Source of the DNA: Vibrio barjaei
GTDB taxonomy: Bacteria; Pseudomonadota; Gammaproteobacteria; Enterobacterales; Vibrionaceae
Reading direction: 5' to 3'
DNA: 64,000 nucleotides
Assembly (NCBI RefSeq): GCF_001639065.2
Contig: NZ_LQXO02000042.1
Location: forward strand, 1-64,000
The notes beneath the pieces were generated by a model that worked only from the letters and a program-made list of their open reading frames with translations, did no database searches and had not been told where the DNA came from. Numbering within the stretch: the stretch's first letter is position 1; each line of letters opens with the position of its first letter. Positions 26,557 to 35,445 of this stretch are shown here, in pieces. A program made the position numbers and the translations under genes.

Positions 26557-26796
26557 TTAATCATTTGATGGACAAACGTAGCCTGCCCTCCACATTAAGT
26601 CTTTTGCTTGAAGCAGTTCTTTTAAGACTTCACTGCCTGACATTTGTGGTGAAGCGAACGAAACTAGAATCTCATGTTCTAGTTCAGATTCTTGTGAGTT
26701 TGTTGCTTGATATGCCCTGACGTGAGTAAATGTAGCGCGTCGATTTTTCGACAGCAGCGCCCGATTAAGGCAAATTCCAAAACAGTCCCGTTCCAT
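26557..26796 (-). CDS. Small protein of unknown function, 79 residues
   Basis: I do not recognise this protein. It starts MERDCFGICLNRALLSKNRRATF, is soluble in character, has three Cys, and ends in WRAGYVCPSND. Support for its reality is a good ribosome-binding site (AAGGA, 8 bases before the ATG), an 11-bp terminator hairpin immediately downstream, and its place in an otherwise gene-free 840-base gap. It lies upstream of the tolC operon on the same strand but is separated from it by that terminator. A plus-strand ORF overlapping this region is judged a shadow because its start runs through the terminator hairpin. Confidence 0.5.
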   Translation of the reverse strand: MERDCFGICLNRALLSKNRRATFTHVRAYQATNSQESELEHEILVSFASPQMSGSEVLKELLQAKDLMWRAGYVCPSND

Positions 26797-27195
26797 AACG
26801 ACGTTCCTTCTTACGTTGTATATTGCGCTCTGCACAAGGGTTACTGCGTTTTCATTTTATTATTTTCTAGTTATAAGTGACCTATAAAGTTACGTTTGAG
26901 TCGACAAGTAGTAAGTAGACTCAGGTACTTTCTAGATTACAATTTTACTATACGGAATTAAGGCTGAATTGTTCTAAAAATAAGCTAAAAGTGATGTGAT
27001 CATAATCAGAAATTCGGTTGCATATGCATGTAACTGACATGAATATTTACACTCTTACTGAAGGAATCATGGAGCGCTTTTATCGTCTATTTGACTGATT
27101 CCAAGTAAATTAATTATGTGCTTCACAGTTCGATACCCAATTGAGTGCTCGTATGTTACAACGCTGTTACAGTGTGGGTGTTAGGGAGAGTTATC
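26797..27195. other. Intergenic region upstream of the CitA-type kinase
   Basis: AT-rich, 400 bases, holding divergent promoters. Visible symmetric elements are GTTGCAT-ATGC-ATGTAAC near 27017-27034 and GGAATCA...TGATTCC flanking 26 bases near 27063-27102. Neither matches an operator I know. Confidence 0.4.
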
Positions 27196-28815
27196 ATGAA
27201 ATGGAACCAGATAAGTTTTCGACACCGAATGCTCATAATTATGACGGTTTCGGGGTTGTTGCAGTTGCTTGTCTTATCATTAGCTGGATTTAGCTACATC
27301 AAGCAGTCTCAAGAACAGGAAATGGGGCTAAAAGCCAAAGGTGTCGCGACATTCTTGGCACAGTCTAGCGCTGTCATCAATATGATTGAACAGAAAACGT
27401 CTGCTCGAATGCAAAACCGATTTCGTGGGCTTACTGAGATGATAGGGGCAGCCTTCATTGTGATTGGTGATGAGAAAGGCATTCGTTTAGTCCACCCTAT
27501 TGATGAACGAATTGGGCTACCAATGAAAGGGGGCGATAATGATCAAGCTCTGGTTCATGGGCAAACTTACGTATCATTTGCAGAAGGATCTCTTGGAAAG
27601 TCGGTTCGAGGCAAAGCGGCGGTATTTGATAAAGATGGCAATATCATAGGTGTTGTTTCCGTCGGCTACTTATTGGATAGACTTCAAGACCGTATTGAGC
27701 CTTATTTAGCGTTCCTACTTGGCATGGCAATACTGGTGCTCATTGTGAACGCGATTGTTTCTTACTTTATCTCACGTCGTTTTCAAAAAGCACTATTAGG
27801 TTTCGAACCAGAAGAGATTGGTCGTCTTTATGGCGAGCTGGATGTCACAATGAGCACTATTAAAGAAGGTGTTATTAGCATTGACTCCGACGGGGTGTTA
27901 CGTTCGATTAATACCAGTGCGTGTGAGATATTAGGATTAACTAAATCGGGTGTTATGAACAAACCTCTTTACCAAGTATTACCTAACTCCGATCTGCAAA
28001 GTTTAATTGAAAGCCAAGAGTCAGATAACGATATTGAGCTGTATATCAACCAACAACGCATCGTTGCTAATCGCAGTCCCATTGTTGTTGATGGTAAAGT
28101 CGTTGGTGCGGTGTCGAGTTTTCGTTTACGCGATGAAATCTCGGAATTGACCGAACAGCTATCGCAAACCAAAGCTTATGCAGAGCTGTTACGTTCGCAG
28201 ACTCATGAACATCGAAACAAGCTGAACACTATAAGTGGATTAGTACAAATGAGGGAATTGGATGCAGTGCAGCATCTCATCGGGCAAGAAACTGAGCACT
28301 ATCAGAGCTTGATTGAGTTCCTTCGAGAAACCGTTAAAGACCCGTTGATTGCCGGTATGCTTCTCGGAAAAACAGAGCGCGCACGTGAGTTGGGTTTAGG
28401 ATTAAAAGTAGAAGATGAGTCGCGACTTGAACCATTGCCCAAAGAGATAAATGCTGATGACTTAGTGACCATTTTGGGTAATTTAATTGATAACGCGTTT
28501 GAAGCAACATTATCGGCTATTGCGCACTCTCCTCATGAGCGCTTAGAACGGTCAGAAGTTGAAGTGTCGGTGAGTGACTTTGGTAATGAAATCATTTTAG
28601 AAGTCATTGATAAGGGGTGTGGTTTACCTAAGCATCTCGATGTGGAATCGCTGACTCAACGCGGCGTGTCGAGTAAATCAGTTACTAATCGTGGTGTGGG
28701 ATTATTTTTAGTCAAGCAATTGACTGAAAGATACCAGGGACAATTGGAAATAGTAGAAAACAAGGATATCGGCGCACGTGTGACGGTATATATTCCTAAG
28801 GATGGATTAGCATGA
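27196..28815 (+). CDS. CitA/DcuS-family sensor histidine kinase
   Basis: A 539-residue membrane sensor for di- or tricarboxylates by family. TM1 lies at about residues 13-35. A periplasmic PDC/Cache sensor follows, with RFRGLTEMIGAAFIVIGDEKGIRLVHP and GPKG-like KGGDND and YLLD elements. TM2 is at about 175-195, a cytoplasmic PAS domain at about 215-310 (IKEGVISIDSDGVLRSIN), and a DcuS-type dimerisation helix carries His337 (THEHRNKLNTISGLVQM). The ATPase domain has NLIDNAFEA and DKGCGLP. The start follows GGGAGAG. It overlaps the response regulator by 4 bp. The tctCBA transporter 1.3-4 kb downstream is the natural target, so the signal is probably a tricarboxylate. Confidence 0.9.
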   Translation: MKWNQISFRHRMLIIMTVSGLLQLLVLSLAGFSYIKQSQEQEMGLKAKGVATFLAQSSAVINMIEQKTSARMQNRFRGLTEMIGAAFIVIGDEKGIRLVHPIDERIGLPMKGGDNDQALVHGQTYVSFAEGSLGKSVRGKAAVFDKDGNIIGVVSVGYLLDRLQDRIEPYLAFLLGMAILVLIVNAIVSYFISRRFQKALLGFEPEEIGRLYGELDVTMSTIKEGVISIDSDGVLRSINTSACEILGLTKSGVMNKPLYQVLPNSDLQSLIESQESDNDIELYINQQRIVANRSPIVVDGKVVGAVSSFRLRDEISELTEQLSQTKAYAELLRSQTHEHRNKLNTISGLVQMRELDAVQHLIGQETEHYQSLIEFLRETVKDPLIAGMLLGKTERARELGLGLKVEDESRLEPLPKEINADDLVTILGNLIDNAFEATLSAIAHSPHERLERSEVEVSVSDFGNEIILEVIDKGCGLPKHLDVESLTQRGVSSKSVTNRGVGLFLVKQLTERYQGQLEIVENKDIGARVTVYIPKDGLA

Positions 28816-29498
28816 GTGACTTAACACGAGTCATGATAATAGAAGACGATTTAAAAATCGCAGAACTGCATCGTCGATACCTAGAGCAAATTGGCGGTTT
28901 TGAAGTAGTCGGAATGGCTACATCAAAAGCCGAGGCTGAAATACAGCTTGAAATTTTAGAACCCGAACTAGTGTTGCTCGATGTCTATTTGCCAGATGGC
29001 ACTGGCATAGAAATATTGGCTTGGCTGCGCAGTTTGAATCAAGAGTGTGATGTCATTTTGATTACTGCTGCACGCGATGTTGAAACTCTGCAACAGGCGA
29101 TGCGTGGCGGTGTGATTGATTACTTATTAAAGCCAGTCATGTTTCCTCGGCTAGAGGCCGCATTGAAAAAGTACCAGAAACGTACCGAGCAACTGCATCA
29201 CGTGGAAGGTCTGGATCAATCATTAGTAGACGAAATGATGCAATCTAGTAGTGCAGAGAAAAATGTTGAGCTTCGGCTACCCAAGGGAATTGATGGCGTG
29301 ACCCTTGAGAAAATTCGTGCATTGTTTAAAGAAGATAAGCCATTTACCGCCGATGAAGCGGGGGAAATGATTGGCGCGAGCAGAACGACAGCAAGACGAT
29401 ACTTGGAGTTTCTTATTAGTAATGGCGAGCTGGAAGCTGACGTGAATTACGGTACCGTCGGACGCCCTGAGCGCTGTTATCGTAAAGTTATACGTTAA
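28812..29498 (+). CDS. CitB/DcuR-family response regulator
   Basis: A 228-residue DNA-binding response regulator. The receiver domain spans residues 1-120 with the acidic pair Glu-Asp near residue 11, phospho-acceptor Asp57 (LLDVYLPDG), Thr in ITAARD and Lys in YLLKPV. The C-terminal helix-turn-helix (FTADEAGEMIGASRTTARRYLEFL) is that of the CitB group. It is cotranscribed with the kinase gene (ATGA overlap) and followed by a strong terminator. It is expected to activate the nearby tctCBA operon when its kinase senses substrate. Confidence 0.92.
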   Translation: MSDLTRVMIIEDDLKIAELHRRYLEQIGGFEVVGMATSKAEAEIQLEILEPELVLLDVYLPDGTGIEILAWLRSLNQECDVILITAARDVETLQQAMRGGVIDYLLKPVMFPRLEAALKKYQKRTEQLHHVEGLDQSLVDEMMQSSSAEKNVELRLPKGIDGVTLEKIRALFKEDKPFTADEAGEMIGASRTTARRYLEFLISNGELEADVNYGTVGRPERCYRKVIR

Positions 29499-29530
29499 TC
29501 ATCTCTTTATCTGATTTTCAAAGGATTTCT

Positions 29531-29567
29531 AAAGCCCTTTTGTTGTTTTACAAAAGGGCTTTTTTCG
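29531..29567 (+). terminator. Terminator of the two-component operon
   Basis: AAAGCCCTTTTGT / ACAAAAGGGCTTT, a perfect 13-bp stem with a 6-base loop and T tail. Confidence 0.92.
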
Positions 29568-29631
29568 TACTATTCGGCCGAATCGTGATCTTGATTCAAT
29601 AAACTCAGCCCAATAGAAAGGAAAAATCCTC

Positions 29632-30111
29632 ATGAAACGTAACGGCTTTACGCTTATCGAACTTGTTGTAGTTATCGTTATTCTTGGCATTTTAGCGGTC
29701 AGTGCCGCACCAAGGTTCTTAAATCTTACTACTGATGCTCGAGTAAGCGTGTTGAAAGGCGCTCAAGCTGCGGTTAAAGGTATGGATTCATTGGTTTATA
29801 GCAAGGCCGTAATCAATGGCGTTGAACGCAATGGTGATAAAGCAGTGAAAATTGATGGTAAAAGAGTGAACTTAATCAATGGACATTTGAAACTTGATAC
29901 CAAAAACAACATCGCTCAATTCCTTGAGACAGACATGAACTATCATGTTAAACAGAATGGTGCTACTGACGGCGGCGAGTTGGTCATCTATGGTGGTAAA
30001 GAAATACGCAATGTTGAAACTGTGAAAGAGGGCGGCTGCTTTCTTCTTGTTACTCAACCAGACTCTGAAAAAGGCGAGTACCGTTACGCTATCATCGACC
30101 AGAATTGTTAA
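29632..30111 (+). CDS. Orphan type IV prepilin-like protein
   Basis: A 159-residue pilin-like protein with a class III signal. The sequence MKRNGFTLIELVVVIVILGILAVSAAPRF shows the G/F cleavage site at residues 5/6, Glu at mature position 5, and the hydrophobic N-terminal helix. The C-terminal domain has a Cys pair (GGCFLLV and DQNC) suited to the pilin D-loop disulfide. It looks like MSHA-type or pseudopilin subunits. No assembly ATPase, peptidase or other pilus gene is nearby; it sits alone between a two-component system and the tct genes. AAAGGA lies before the ATG. It may be exported by a pilus or type II system encoded elsewhere. Confidence 0.88.
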   Translation: MKRNGFTLIELVVVIVILGILAVSAAPRFLNLTTDARVSVLKGAQAAVKGMDSLVYSKAVINGVERNGDKAVKIDGKRVNLINGHLKLDTKNNIAQFLETDMNYHVKQNGATDGGELVIYGGKEIRNVETVKEGGCFLLVTQPDSEKGEYRYAIIDQNC

Positions 30112-30118
30112 ATAAATA

Positions 30119-30142
30119 AGAGCCACTCAATAGAGTGGCTCT
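30119..30142. terminator. Hairpin between the prepilin gene and tctA
   Basis: AGAGCCACTC / GAGTGGCTCT, a perfect 10-bp stem with an AATA loop. The T-rich tail is better on the minus strand, so it serves tctA best. Confidence 0.75.
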
Positions 30143-30165
30143 GTTAGTATCAATTCATACTGAAC

Positions 30166-31692
30166 CTAAGATTCAACTTTCTTAGGTTGGTAAAACCATT
30201 TCTTAACCAACGAAAGCAACGCGGGTCCAACAAGTACTAGCACAGCCAACACAGTAAACGTCAATGTAATAGGGCGCTCCCACAAGAAACTTAGCTCACC
30301 ATCACTGATCATCAATGCTCGTCTTAAGTTCTCCTCCATTAATCCGCCAAGAATAAAACCAAGTAGTAACGGAGCTAATGGGAAATTGGCTAGCCTTAAC
30401 GCGATTGCTGCCATTGCTACGAGCAACATGATAAACACGTCCATGGTATTGAACGACACCAAATACACACCCGTAATAGAGAAAAATAGGATCATGGGCA
30501 ACAATACGGTTCTTGGTACCGCTAGGAGTTTAGAAATATATGGAATCAACGGTAAGTTTAAGATAACTAGAACTATGTTGCCGAAGTACATTGAGATGAT
30601 GACAGACCAGAACACGTCTGGATGTTCAACGAATAGGCGAGGACCCGGTTGAATACCATAAGCGATCAGTGCACCTAACATAATAGCAGTTGTACCGGAA
30701 CCAGGGATACCAAGAGTTAATAGCGGAACAAACGAACCACTTGATGCCGCATTGTTAGCTGACTCTGGTGCGACCAAACCACGAATGCTGCCTTTACCAA
30801 ATTCTTCTTTCTTGTCTTTAGGCGCAAGGTTACGCTCCATACCATAAGAAAGGAACGCAGCAATGGTGGCACCCGCGCCCGGTAGGACTCCGGTAAAGAA
30901 GCCCAAGATAGAAGAACGAATAGAAACCGGCGCAACTTCCTTAACTTCTTCTTTGGTGATTTTCATGCTGCCAATATCACTCATTTTGCGTTGTTCATCT
31001 TGGCGGGTATCTTGTTCCGGCTTAAGGATACCCATCAAAGTTTCGCCCAATGCAAAGGTTGCCATAGCAAGTAATAGGAAACTAAACCCGTCCATTAAAT
31101 CAGTTAAGCCAAACGTAAAGCGCTCAACACCAACACCTTTATCTATGCCGACTGTTGATAGCATGAGTCCCAGTACAACCATCATCCACGCTTTAATAAC
31201 CTGACCTTTGCCAGCGAATGCAGCAACCGCAGATAAACCAAGTAACATCAACGCAAAGTAGTCTGATGACTGGAAACTTAATGAGACTTTAGCAAGAGCG
31301 GGGGCCGCGAACAGTAACATGATGGCAGAGAGTGTACCGCCAGTAAAAGAAGAGTAGGCCGCGAGTGCTAACGCTTTACCTGCTTGGCCTTTCTGTGCCA
31401 TTGGGTAACCATCAAATGCGGTAACAACGGTAGACGAGCAGCCCGGAGCATTAATAAGAATGGATGAGGTTGAACCTCCGAATACAGCGCCATAGTAAAC
31501 GCCGGCCATAAGGATTAAGCCAGAAGAAGGATCAAGTCCATAAGTAATAGGGATCATCAATGCGATTGCAGAAATAGGCCCCAGACCCGGAAGCATCCCG
31601 ATAAAAGTACCGACAAAACAACCGACAATCACCATCATGATGTTCATCGGCATAACTGCCGTTGATAATCCTTGTAAAATTCCGTCTAACAT
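30166..31692 (-). CDS. tctA: Tripartite tricarboxylate transporter, large membrane subunit TctA
   Basis: A 508-residue integral membrane protein with about 12 TM segments, the transport channel of a TTT system. It carries the family motifs GTFIGMLPGLGPISAIALMIP near the N-terminus and the repeated GFFTGVLPGAGATIAAFLSYG at about residue 260. SSSILINAPGCSSTVVTAFDGYPMA and GIPGSGTTAIMLGALI are also typical. It is last in tctC-tctB-tctA and begins 9 bp after tctB. It works with the TctB small subunit and the TctC periplasmic binding protein to import tricarboxylates by ion symport. Confidence 0.95.
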   Translation of the reverse strand: MLDGILQGLSTAVMPMNIMMVIVGCFVGTFIGMLPGLGPISAIALMIPITYGLDPSSGLILMAGVYYGAVFGGSTSSILINAPGCSSTVVTAFDGYPMAQKGQAGKALALAAYSSFTGGTLSAIMLLFAAPALAKVSLSFQSSDYFALMLLGLSAVAAFAGKGQVIKAWMMVVLGLMLSTVGIDKGVGVERFTFGLTDLMDGFSFLLLAMATFALGETLMGILKPEQDTRQDEQRKMSDIGSMKITKEEVKEVAPVSIRSSILGFFTGVLPGAGATIAAFLSYGMERNLAPKDKKEEFGKGSIRGLVAPESANNAASSGSFVPLLTLGIPGSGTTAIMLGALIAYGIQPGPRLFVEHPDVFWSVIISMYFGNIVLVILNLPLIPYISKLLAVPRTVLLPMILFFSITGVYLVSFNTMDVFIMLLVAMAAIALRLANFPLAPLLLGFILGGLMEENLRRALMISDGELSFLWERPITLTFTVLAVLVLVGPALLSLVKKWFYQPKKVES

Positions 31693-31701
31693 AATGGTGT
31701 C

Positions 31702-32199
31702 CTACCAAAGAGTGAAGATGAGTCCAGGCTCTAGATAGATATCTAGTCCTTGCGTAAGCATGAGATAAAAAGCGATGACAAAAGGAAAAGAAGCACCAAA
31801 TAGAATGCTCTTACGACGTTCGCCAAGTAAATAGAACCCAATCATTAAGAAGAAACCTGTAGCAAGTACAAATCCTAGATAGGTTAATCCCAAGCCATAC
31901 GCAGCCATTAACACCAAAAATCCAATCAGTAGTTTCCAATTGAAATCAGTGACGGCGCCGCTTTTAACATTAGGTTGTCCGGTGATAAGAAGAATTACCG
32001 ACAGCACAATACCAACAACGGTCAATATACTTGGTAACGTTCTCGCGGTGAACGGTTCGTACTCATCCCCAGGAAACATTGGGATTAGCGATGTCTGGTA
32101 TCCATAGCATAAGCAAAGGATCATAAATATCATCGCACCTACACGATCACGAGAAAGTAGATTTTCTTTCGTGAACAGCTTAGAGGTGAAATTTGACAT
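31702..32199 (-). CDS. tctB: Tripartite tricarboxylate transporter, small membrane subunit TctB
   Basis: A 165-residue membrane protein with four hydrophobic segments, the poorly conserved small subunit of TTT systems. The first segment begins with RVGAMIFMILCLCYGYQ; the ERRKSILFGA stretch and the final LDIYLEPGLIF are typical of TctB. Position between tctC and tctA supports the call. GGAG precedes the ATG. A 215-bp gap separates it from tctC and holds an intercistronic hairpin, which probably allows more TctC than TctB/TctA to be made. Confidence 0.9.
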   Translation of the reverse strand: MSNFTSKLFTKENLLSRDRVGAMIFMILCLCYGYQTSLIPMFPGDEYEPFTARTLPSILTVVGIVLSVILLITGQPNVKSGAVTDFNWKLLIGFLVLMAAYGLGLTYLGFVLATGFFLMIGFYLLGERRKSILFGASFPFVIAFYLMLTQGLDIYLEPGLIFTLW

Positions 32200-32380
32200 A
32201 ACTCACTCCAGGTAAAGAAAAGAGAAAAGGCCGTATACAAGGGATCGATGAGCGTCGACCAAGTGGGTAAGAGAACTCAGGACACAGTCTTTTTACCCAA
32301 TAAACAAAGGAGTACTGCTAGAGCAATTACAAACTGAAGGATTCGTAGCTGCGTCTCATATACGGCAAAATATTGGCAAG

Positions 32381-32404
32381 AGGAGGGAACAGCAAAGCCC
32401 TCCT
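32381..32404. other. Intercistronic hairpin between tctC and tctB
   Basis: AGGAGGG / CCCTCCT with a 10-base loop, 10 bp behind the tctC stop. There is no strong T run on the minus strand, so it more likely stabilises tctC mRNA or attenuates than terminates fully. Confidence 0.55.
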
Positions 32405-32414
32405 ATGTTTCTGC

Positions 32415-33389
32415 TTACTGTTTCAAGAAACCAAGCTCAGTCATGAGAGCACCCATCTGCTTTTCTTGGTCTTCAAGGAATTTGTAAAACTCTTGATCAG
32501 GTTTGTAGTTGTCAATCCAACCATTGCGGTCACGAACTACGGCCCATTCATCGGTGGAGTACATTTTCGACAGCGCTTCTGTCCACTCTTTGACTTTCTC
32601 TTCGCTTGCTCCAGGAGCTGCGAAGAAACCGCGCCAGTTGGCAAAGACAGTTTCGTTTCCATACTCGGTTAGTGTTGGAATATTCGGCGCTGCTTCGAGA
32701 CGCTTAGGTGCAGTAACGGCAAGGACTTTTACTTGACCTGACTTCGACATTTCTAGTACTTCACCAAGACCTGTTGATAGAAGTTGGGTTTCGCCCGATA
32801 GAAGAGCGGCCATCGCTTTACCACCAGCATCGTAGGCAATGTATCGTACCTTTTTCGCATCAAAGCCTTCGCCTTTGAACGCTGCCGCAACGACTAGGTG
32901 ATCCATGCTTCCTCGAGCTGAGCCTCCTGCAATTTTGACTTTACGAGGGTTCTCTTTGAAGTCAGCAACTACGTCTTCCCAAGTGTTGTATGGAGAATCT
33001 GCTGGAGCAACAATGGCGCCATAGTCAGCAATCGTTGCTGCAACGGGTGTTAGGTCTCTAAATGATTGTGGGAATACACCGGTCAATGAACGCACAACGA
33101 TAGGAGTAGAGTTAACCATTAAAGTGTCTTCTTGGCGTTCAGCGGTTTCAATTAGGTGAGCAATTGCTTTACCGCCGCCACCACCTGACAGGTTTTGAAA
33201 AGAGACATTGTCGACAATATCTGCTTTTACCAATACGTCGCCTGTTCCGCGTGCTGTCATATCCCAACCGCCGCCAGCACCCCCAGGAATTAAGAAATGA
33301 ATCTTCTCTAGATCTGCAGCATAACTACCAAAAGAAAGAGTAGTTGCCACAATCGATGCCGCTAGGGTCGGTTTTAGTGCCTTAAACAT
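32415..33389 (-). CDS. tctC: Tripartite tricarboxylate transporter, periplasmic binding protein TctC
   Basis: A 324-residue solute-binding protein with a signal peptide cleaved after SFGSYA (about residue 24). The mature protein starts near DLEKIHFLIPGGAGGGWD, the conserved ligand-cradling loop of TctC/BctC proteins. AGGSARGSMDHLVVA and VRYIAYDAGGKAMAALLSGE are also family features. I chose the ATG at 33389 because AAGGA is 8 bases before it; a GTG two codons earlier would be too close. It is the first gene of the tct operon and diverges from the GntR gene of the prp operon across about 290 bp. The exact ligand (citrate, methylcitrate or similar) is not readable. Confidence 0.93.
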   Translation of the reverse strand: MFKALKPTLAASIVATTLSFGSYAADLEKIHFLIPGGAGGGWDMTARGTGDVLVKADIVDNVSFQNLSGGGGGKAIAHLIETAERQEDTLMVNSTPIVVRSLTGVFPQSFRDLTPVAATIADYGAIVAPADSPYNTWEDVVADFKENPRKVKIAGGSARGSMDHLVVAAAFKGEGFDAKKVRYIAYDAGGKAMAALLSGETQLLSTGLGEVLEMSKSGQVKVLAVTAPKRLEAAPNIPTLTEYGNETVFANWRGFFAAPGASEEKVKEWTEALSKMYSTDEWAVVRDRNGWIDNYKPDQEFYKFLEDQEKQMGALMTELGFLKQ

Positions 33390-33579
33390 GTTCACGTTCC
33401 TTATGTTGACTTTATTGTCTGCCAGCAGAGGGATGCTGACTTGACCTCTATGGGTTAGCTAAAGGTTACGTACATGTTACAAATGCATCAATAAAGTGCA
33501 GATATTGAGGATAAAGAACATAGGGTGAATTTTGTTCATAAAGTTCACGCGCTGGTTTTTGAGTTAGACATTAGTCTAT

Positions 33580-33591
33580 ATTGTCGACAAT
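33580..33591. promoter_or_regulatory. GntR-type operator, perfect palindrome
   Basis: ATTGTCGACAAT, a perfect 12-bp palindrome in the tctC/prp divergent region, 92 bp before the GntR gene. The length and T/A-flanked GT-N-AC form fit FadR/VanR-type GntR sites. Confidence 0.6.
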
Positions 33592-33642
33592 TTCGTTGAT
33601 CTGATGGTGTTAAGCTGCTTAAATAATGTTCATGCAATAAAA

Positions 33643-33654
33643 ACTGTCAACAAT
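33643..33654. promoter_or_regulatory. Second GntR-type operator
   Basis: ACTGTCAACAAT matches the upstream palindrome at 10 of 12 positions and lies 29 bp before the GntR start codon. A pair of like sites suggests autoregulation and control of the prp operon. Confidence 0.55.
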
Positions 33655-33682
33655 GTGAGTAAATTTGAAGGTGAGCGTTGAT

Positions 33683-34369
33683 ATGAGTGCAGAACCAGTA
33701 ATGAATGACGACGCGCCGTTAAAAGAAGCGACCAAGTCAGAAAATTTAACAGAGCAGCTCATTGAAGAGATTGTTGAAGGCAGAATTGAATCAGGCAGCA
33801 AGATTTCTGAACCAGAGCTAGCAAAACGTTTTGAAGTGAGCCGTGGACCTCTTCGCGAGGCTATTATGCGTTTAGAAGGGTTAGGGTTAATTGAGCGCAT
33901 TCCTCATGTAGGGGCGCGCGTGATTACCTTATCTCAAGATAAGTTGGTGGAGCTGTACTCTGTTCGTGAAGCCCTTGAAGGAATGGCGGCGAGACTGGCA
34001 GCACAAAACATCAGTGATAAAGAAGTTGGTGAGTTGGAAGCGCTATTAAACAGACACTCAGAGCATATAGACGAAGTGGATGGTGCTTCCTATTTCCATC
34101 AGCATGGTGATTTTGACTTTCATTACCGCATCATCAAAGCCAGTCAAAACAGTCAGTTAGTAAACTTGCTATGCAATGAGCTTTATCACTTATTAAGGAT
34201 GTATCGATATCAGTCACCTCGGACACAATCCCGTCCTGAGGCAGCGTTAAAGGAACATCTATTTATTTTAGACGCGATTAAAAATCGTGATCCTGAATTG
34301 GCAGAGTTGCTGATGAGAAGGCACATTTCACGAAGCAAAGCGTTAATCGAAAAGAACCTAGACAGCTAA
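33683..34369 (+). CDS. GntR-family (FadR/VanR subgroup) regulator of the prp operon
   Basis: A 228-residue regulator. The N-terminal winged helix (about residues 15-85) carries the GntR signature ISEPELAKRFEVSRGPLREAIMRLEGLGLIERIPHVGARV. The C-terminal FCD ligand-binding domain has the metal-site pattern (YSVREALEGMAARLAA, HGDFDFHYRII, EHLFILDAI, MRRHI). The ATG at 33683 follows AAGGTGAG. It is the first gene before prpB on the same strand, in the place where many marine gamma-proteobacteria carry a GntR regulator instead of a sigma-54 PrpR. Likely a repressor released by 2-methylcitrate or a related acid (inference from context). Two matching palindromes lie just upstream. Confidence 0.9.
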   Translation: MSAEPVMNDDAPLKEATKSENLTEQLIEEIVEGRIESGSKISEPELAKRFEVSRGPLREAIMRLEGLGLIERIPHVGARVITLSQDKLVELYSVREALEGMAARLAAQNISDKEVGELEALLNRHSEHIDEVDGASYFHQHGDFDFHYRIIKASQNSQLVNLLCNELYHLLRMYRYQSPRTQSRPEAALKEHLFILDAIKNRDPELAELLMRRHISRSKALIEKNLDS

Positions 34370-34441
34370 TTCAATCTATAGATGACGCAGTAAATATGCC
34401 CAACACTGCGTTACATAAGGGAAAGTAACAAGGAGACAATC

Positions 34442-35341
34442 ATGTCAGTATCCCCGGGACAACTATTCCGTGACGCCGTCACTAACGGTAACCCACTGCA
34501 AGTCGTAGGTACGGTAAATCCGTACTGCGCCATGATGGCAAAAAACGTTGGTCATCAAGCTATTTACTTGTCAGGTGGTGGCATTGCTAATGCATCGTAT
34601 GGACTTCCTGACCTAGGTATTACCACCTTAAATGACGTCTTGGTTGATGTAGAACGCATAACAAATGCGTGTGACTTGCCTTTGCTGGTGGACATCGATA
34701 CTGGCTTCGGCGGCGCTTTTAACATTGCTCGTACGATTAAGGCGATGGAGAAAGCAGGGGCTGCAGCGGTGCATATAGAAGATCAGGTGGCTCAAAAGCG
34801 TTGTGGACATCGCCCCAACAAGGCAATTGTTAGTCAACAAGAAATGGTAGATAGAGTCAAAGCTGCGGTAGACGCTAAAACTGACGCTAGCTTTGTCATT
34901 ATGGCGCGTACCGATGCACTGGCTGTAGAAGGGATGGACAAAGCTATCGAGCGTGCGATTGCGTGTGTTCGTGCGGGTGCAGACATGATATTCCCCGAAG
35001 CGATGACCTCACTTGAGCACTATCAGCAATTCAAAACGGCGTTGAATCAGGCCACAAGTAAAGATGTTCCGATTCTTGCCAATATTACCGAATTTGGGCA
35101 AACACCGCTATTTGGTTGTGACGAGTTGGCAAAAGTCGGAGTCGATATGGTCCTTTACCCGCTATCTGCGTTTCGAGCGATGAACAAAGCAGCAGAAAAT
35201 GTCTACCAGCATCTGCTAAGTGCAGGCAATCAAGAAGCGCTTACCGAGCAAATGCAAACACGTGCAGAACTCTATGAGCATCTCAATTATCACAGCTACG
35301 AAGATAAACTGGATCAACTATTTGCCGAAAGCAAATCCTAG
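34442..35341 (+). CDS. prpB: 2-methylisocitrate lyase
   Basis: A 299-residue enzyme of the isocitrate lyase/PEP mutase family that splits 2-methylisocitrate into pyruvate and succinate, the last step of the methylcitrate cycle. The catalytic loop KRCGH holds Cys121, and the Mg-binding DIDTGFGG and EDQ motifs are clear. Length equals that of known PrpB (about 296). AAGGAG precedes the ATG. It is the first enzyme gene after the GntR regulator. Confidence 0.96.
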   Translation: MSVSPGQLFRDAVTNGNPLQVVGTVNPYCAMMAKNVGHQAIYLSGGGIANASYGLPDLGITTLNDVLVDVERITNACDLPLLVDIDTGFGGAFNIARTIKAMEKAGAAAVHIEDQVAQKRCGHRPNKAIVSQQEMVDRVKAAVDAKTDASFVIMARTDALAVEGMDKAIERAIACVRAGADMIFPEAMTSLEHYQQFKTALNQATSKDVPILANITEFGQTPLFGCDELAKVGVDMVLYPLSAFRAMNKAAENVYQHLLSAGNQEALTEQMQTRAELYEHLNYHSYEDKLDQLFAESKS

Positions 35342-35445
35342 AAACACAACGGAAGCTCAAGAAAACTAATTATTAACTTTATCCAATAACATGATGCCGC
35401 GTTAAAAGATCCCAAAAGGGACAAAAGCGGGAAAAGGAGTTCAAA

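Noticed and set aside
26406..26720. Plus-strand ORF of 104 codons between the tolC operon and the kinase genes
   Set aside because: It runs through the terminator hairpin at 26506-26542 and overlaps the better supported minus-strand gene; no ribosome-binding site and an unlikely hydrophobic end.
27017..27034. CytR-like half sites before the CitA-type kinase gene (GTTGCAT-N4-ATGTAAC)
   Set aside because: Inverted rather than direct octamers, one mismatch, and no nucleoside-related gene nearby.
30863..31204. Plus-strand ORF of 113 codons inside tctA
   Set aside because: Antisense shadow of tctA, whose family motifs fill the minus-strand frame.
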